A DNA stretch of 64,000 bases from Hermatobates lingyangjiaoensis (Eukaryota; Arthropoda; Insecta; Hemiptera; Hermatobatidae): assembly GCA_026182355.1 (NCBI GenBank), contig JAPFBL010000324.1, forward strand, positions 248,001-312,000. The letters are read 5' to 3'. Both the position numbers and the translations under genes were made by a program. The notes beneath the pieces are model-generated. The model was given only the letters and a program-made list of their open reading frames with translations. It did not search any database and was not told where the DNA came from. Shown here piece after piece: positions 59,561 to 64,000 of this stretch (positions within the stretch are counted from its first letter, which is position 1; each line of letters opens with the position of its first letter).

Positions 59561-61129
59561 ACGCGTTACGTAAGTAAATATATTTATTTAATAGATAATA
59601 ATTTCAAACTCAATGCAATCAGCTATCAAGAAATAAAAATACAAAATTAAACCAGGCAATGTTAAAAATGTTTTTCTAAGAAATAACGTTTATTACAAGA
59701 ATTCAAAATAAATGTTTCATTGGTGAATTTCTAGATTTCATTCGGATTTTTTTTTTTTTTTTGGTTCGATTCGACATTTCGGTTTTAATTTAAAACTTTT
59801 ATCATATGTATAATTAGGAAAATAAAAAAAAATACTGTTTCATTTTCCTACTTTTCTAATTGTATTTGTGGAAGGTTATTTAAAAAGCCAAAACGCCGTG
59901 TTCAAAAGATAGATTTGATCCAGAAAAATGAAAACCCAAGATTTATTTTCTTAATCGATGTATATAATTTTTATAATCGATGACCTTTTTTCAAACGTCT
60001 TAACCTCTTTTCATTTGCCAACGATTGAGATTTTATTTGATAGAATTACAATATTTATAATCAACTTCATTTAATGTAGGAAGAACTAATTAGCTTTAAT
60101 ATATTGAAAATATAATTAAGTACTTAATTATTACATCACTTAATTAACATCTAGTGCCCTAACGTTAAACAAAACACCAGAAATAGGTCCGAGATTTAAC
60201 CTCATGAACATCATAAACAGTTAGCGCGAATATGAGAATTTATATCCACACGAAAAATTACTTTTATTTTATTCAGATCAAAACCAGTATCATATATGAA
60301 TAATAGTTCTTTAATTCATTTGTTCAATATCATGCATTTAATATCAGTATAAATAAAACAATATTATTGCTAGAATACAATGATTATTTAGAAATGTTTT
60401 GAATATCTTTTAAGATTGATAGCAGGTTCCAGACTTTGTTCATTTTTTAGAGCAGATAGGTCCGTTCGTTCTTGAGTATGTACAAGTTCCGAAACAACAC
60501 ATCCGTGGAAGAACTGCGAGACATGGTTAGCTATGTACATGTTATTATATTGCGAATATAATATTTTACGTAATTTTCGTAATTCGGAATATAATATAAT
60601 ATAATTTTCGTAATACAATTAATATTTGTGAAACCCAAAAACTTATGAAAATAAATTATGCTAATTGCTGAGAAAAAATTGAAAAATATTTATAACAAGG
60701 AAGCAATATTAGTCGGGTAATACACCATTACAGACCGAACACTCGTCACCTCCCCGAACAGGTTTAGGACTACGCACATCGTCGGTTACCAGACTTTATG
60801 TAGAGGAGATCCTGGAAATGGACACGGTTCGAATGCGGTTAGGCGTAGAAACGAACAAATAATAATATATCCAAAAACTCTGTGATACAAACAACCCTAT
60901 TTGCGTCCAGAGAAATGTTTAAAAACTGGAAAAGTATATTACCTATAAAATTAATCATAATTATAATTATTTACTGTTTTGCAGAAATTGTTTTGGTAAA
61001 AGATAAAAAGTTATCACAAAAATATTTCTTTACGCCCATTAAATATCATAATTTAGGCATAGTTATAACGAATGATAAAACAAAAGACAATAGAATAAAA
61101 TAAGATCAGGAGATCAGATCTAACAGTGG
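59561..61129. other. Stretch 3' of the galactosyltransferase, no gene seen
   Basis: Includes an unrecognised GC-richer patch at 60720-60850 (GACCGAACACTCGTCACC...). No AATAAA was seen on the minus strand within about 800 bp of the stop at 61130, so the poly(A) site of the galactosyltransferase gene is not placed. Confidence 0.4.
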
Positions 61130-61265
61130 CTACCGCTTCGGTGGTTTCAGTTCGACTAAGACCCAGGTGAACAACCTTGTGAAGCGCACAGACAATCTCT
61201 TGTATTGAAGGCTATTCAAACCATCAGTTTTTAAACGCTTCTTCCCTTTGTATAAATTTTCAAAC
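61130..61265 (-). CDS. Beta-1,4-galactosyltransferase, terminal coding exon
   Basis: Acceptor tttttaag, phase 2 in, 44 residues plus TAG. It encodes FENLYKGKKRLKTDGLNSLQ then LFTWVLVELKPPKR. The DGLNSL.Y block and a hydrophobic strand near the end are hallmarks of the C-terminus of the beta-1,4-galactosyltransferase family (GT7), Golgi type II enzymes that add galactose or GalNAc to GlcNAc or xylose. Joining to 62284-62349 restores NPKRFENL across the splice, matching the family NP.R...LL. Confidence 0.85.
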
Positions 61266-62283
61266 CTTAAAAATAAAGGCAATAGTCATAATTAATAAAT
61301 TACTTAAAAATCATTAATTTAATATAAAAATCAAAAATAAATTCAGAAAATGTTAGTGCATTATTCATTGTTTTCCATTAGCAGGGCTTTGTTCTCTTAG
61401 GAAGTATTTTCACTTTTGATAAAAAAAGTTTTAAAAAATATATATTTCAATTACTAACAATAATGAGGCTAAATAAAAAAAAATGAAAATAAACTTAGCT
61501 ATTTACGATCCTGAAGAAAAATACTTTTAAAACATTTAAAAATTGTATGACTTTAGTTACACAAACACCTTATTTGCAACCAGCCATCATCGGGTTTCAA
61601 CTAACACAATTTACACAACATGCATATACTACTTTACACCTCACCTGTACCGGACCAGTCACTTTATTAAAAATAACTTCTAAAAAATTTTTACAATGCA
61701 ACGATTTTCTTACAGATATATCAAAGTTAAGGAGGCATTTCTGCTCCATCCCTGGATCTTGTCTTATCTGATTTAATAATTCTTTCTTCAACCCCTCAAT
61801 TGAATTTTTCCAAACTGCAGCTATATTTAACATATTTTCATTTGGTAAAAGAAGAATTCGCAATAAAAAGCAAACACGTACTACTGAAGACATAATTTTC
61901 CATATTTTTTTTTAAACATTCAATTAAATCAAATATTCTTAGCTTTTCATATAATTCACAAAATAAAATTTTATTTATTCAGTATAAATTATTCACCAAT
62001 TATATATGATCCGTATCTATGAATTAATTACTCTCTTATATGCTATTTATATAATTTAATGTCAACATTAATAATTAGCAAACTTTTTTCAACTAACCAG
62101 GTTCAGGGCTCTTATTAAATAGCTCGTTGTTTTTAAAAAAAAGATTAACTATCTACTAATATACTAATAAACAAAAAAGGACCATCATTATATCTAACAA
62201 AGATTCACAGCTAACTTTAGCTCATTTTTAAAAAATAAACTCAACAATGAATAACTAAGAGTGTTATTGATATATGTTGTTAC
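61266..62283. other. Intron of the galactosyltransferase gene with an unexplained open frame
   Basis: The minus strand from 61893 has an 84-codon frame beginning MSSVVRVCFLLRILLL and ending VTGPVQ at a good donor (CAG/gtgagg near 61645), also preceded by a possible cttcag acceptor. Its phase does not fit either flanking exon. No domain recognised, only a faint likeness to HEAT-type helices. Confidence 0.3.
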
Positions 62284-62349
62284 CTTTTTGGATTAGCTTT
62301 TTGCTTATTATGAGGTAACATAGTGTACCGAGCAATTGATACAGGATAT
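62284..62349 (-). CDS. Beta-1,4-galactosyltransferase, penultimate exon
   Basis: 66 bases, acceptor atttttcag and donor AAAAG/gtaaca, phase 2 at both ends. It reads YPVSIARYTMLPHNKQKANP, the RY.M..H.K...NP.R block of GT7 C-terminal domains. The catalytic WGGEDD exon should lie upstream, but nothing like it was seen between 62350 and 64000, so the rest of the gene probably lies beyond the window. Confidence 0.85.
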
Positions 62350-63400
62350 CTGAAAAATAAAAATATATTTATAGAAATTACAGATTGCACAACTAATGAT
62401 TTATTTGTAGAAAACATATTTAACTATTAATGTGTTTATTACTTCCAGCACGTGTTTAATTAAATAAAATGACGAGTGTGTCCTAAGACAAAGTTTTCAA
62501 AGTAAGATATTTTACCTTTTTTTATTCTATAAAATTATTATATTAATGCCATTTACTTTAAAGAGTGTTGATTTACTAAAAACAGTTATGTGTAATATTC
62601 AATTTAATTATAAGTCGTTAGCATTTCAGAAGTTATTATATGCTTTATTATTGTAATAATACACCATTTATACCTCGTGCATCCGTTTCCCCTGTTATAA
62701 AGCCTCAAAAAAGGATATCACTCATCTGAAGGCCTCTGAATTGACAAATGAGGGAGGTATGGTGATGATTTAACACTATCATAATGTATGAAAAGTAAAA
62801 TATTTTATTTGTGTTTTATAAAAACATTTATTTTTTTAAATACATTATTTCATTATTGTTTATAAATGAATTTAAAATAAGTTGTTTGTTGAATAAGTTA
62901 GCATTATTAGCATTTTATTTTAAAATGACTTAATTGTACATAAAACCAGTGATTAATATTAAAACTGGAATAAAAGCTTTCACATATAATTTTGCCTGGA
63001 GCATTACAAACAGATGTGAAAAGTCAAAAGGATATTTCAATTGTGAAAGAAACATGAACAGTGCAGTAAGAAAACAAATAAAATGGTCACAGTAATTGTG
63101 GCGAGAGTGAGTTTGTGGTAAAGAAACAGTATCACAAAAAAACTGATGTGAAGTTATATTGTTACAGCAAACAGAAGTGACAATAATTACGGCAACGAGG
63201 TTTACCATCTCGTGTAACTTGATGAATGAAAATAATTGACTAGATATTATAATCTCAGGGTGTGGTAGTAAATGTACTATTAGTATTTACTTACAATGGG
63301 GAAAATAAGAACAAATCGCTAAACAAAACAAGTTTTATGAAAAAAAAAAACGCTCCTCAGTGAGCCTCCTTCCTCATATTTCATCTACAGTAGAAGTTAT
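62350..63400. other. Gene-free AT-rich stretch
   Basis: Expected to be intron of the galactosyltransferase gene. The minus frame 62930-63208 is hydrophobic but has no domain or splice support. Confidence 0.4.
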
Positions 63401-63419
63401 AAACGAAGTATATTAATTT

Positions 63420-64000
63420 CAATGATAAAAGAAAATTTGTTTGTATCAGCAAGCTGAAAAAATTACATACGACCAACGAATATATTCGCGCACTATAGTA
63501 CACGTCGTAACTAGCAGTTCCAGACCAGAGGCCTTCTACTGCTTGCTTACTGTGCTACTATAACTTGGAATGTCAGTAATTCATGTCAGATATAAGTTCG
63601 TCTGTACAGTAAAGATGTATTTGCGGTCATGTGGTCTTGTTCAGGTCTGGTTTTCAAAGTTTTTGGTCATCAGTTGGAAAAGTAGTCAGATAGTCAGTGA
63701 ATGAAGTAATTGTTCAGTGAGGTTGAGGAAGGTTGGTGGCAGGATTTAGAGTTTGTACAAGGAGGTTTGGATGAGTAGATAGTTTGTTGTCTTCATTGGT
63801 AGTAAGTCGAGTGATGTAACTATCTATGGATTCCATTTTCACATCATGGTGAATATCAACATTACGGGCGTACCAAGGAGCCCTGGCTATAAGGCGGGCA
63901 CACTTATTTTGAACAATCTGGATACACGCCTTGTTCGTTGGTGCAGCTCTAAACCAGACGGAGCATCCATAAGTCATCGCTGAACGAAGAACCCCCTTAT
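63420..64000 (-). mobile_element. Jockey-like LINE 3' end, continuing past the window
   Basis: The minus strand is open from the window edge to a stop at about 63714. It reads KGVLRSAMTYGCSVWF, then NKACIQIVQNKCARLIARA and YARNVDIHHDVKMESID, typical of the region after the RT domain in Jockey-clade ORF2 (YG...W......IQ..QNK..R.I..APW..RN..IH.D). About 290 bp of 3' UTR follow and resemble the fragment at 6762-7170. Confidence 0.75.

Noticed and set aside
61645..61893. First exon of the WSC-GNBP gene
   Set aside because: It lies inside the intron of the galactosyltransferase gene on the same strand, ends in phase 0 while the next WSC exon needs phase 1, and shows no WSC similarity.
1..64000. 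CRISPR array, operons or other bacterial features
   Set aside because: GT-AG introns, SINEs and LINEs show eukaryotic DNA; the short repeats are inverted, not regularly spaced direct repeats.

Overview
This is AT-rich eukaryotic DNA with GT-AG introns, dense (TA)n microsatellites, tRNA-derived SINEs and many transposon remnants: a metazoan, non-bacterial window. The two recognisable host genes are a beta-1,3-glucan recognition protein (GNBP/beta-GRP type) whose GH16 domain has lost the catalytic motif, as in insect pattern-recognition proteins, and a beta-1,4-galactosyltransferase. With Jockey-like, GAPPHW-type DDE, Penelope-like, hAT and Helitron-like remnants, an arthropod is the best guess; the species cannot be named from sequence alone.

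Layout. 119-19165, minus strand: 13 coding exons, all phase-compatible, giving the C-terminal 709 residues of one secreted-type protein: three WSC domains (two exons each), a Thr-rich linker, and a GH16-like glucan-recognition domain ending in a stop at 119-121. Its N-terminal exon(s) were not found. The introns hold a hAT remnant with a near-perfect target duplication (13153-13831), a 1.6-kb Helitron-like element, SINEs, a Jockey-like LINE 3' end, a Penelope-like reverse-transcriptase fragment (4969-5222), and ribozyme-bearing inverted repeats. 19166-61129: about 42 kb with no exon I can support, filled with repeats: a decayed DDE transposase (20850-21345), a second near-identical copy of the 1.6-kb element (30294-31904) and a diverged third (46661-47506), an inverted-repeat Helitron-like element, SINEs, LINE pieces, a decayed minisatellite, and numerous foldback units. 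61130-62349, minus strand: the last two coding exons of a beta-1,4-galactosyltransferase. 63714-64000, minus strand: C-terminus of a Jockey-like LINE ORF running off the window.

The most unusual signal is a set of at least five sequence-unrelated repeat families that share one secondary-structure plan matching a type I hammerhead ribozyme: CTGANGA, a short stem II, GAAA, a very short palindromic stem III, a cleavage-position base, and a stem I that closes correctly with different bases in each family. Several occur as head-to-head pairs bounded by (TA)n. Hammerhead motifs are known in Penelope-like retroelements, and a Penelope-like RT fragment is present here, so these are probably terminal repeats or non-autonomous derivatives of such elements. 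All splice sites, domain calls and foldings were read by eye; no alignment or folding program was run.
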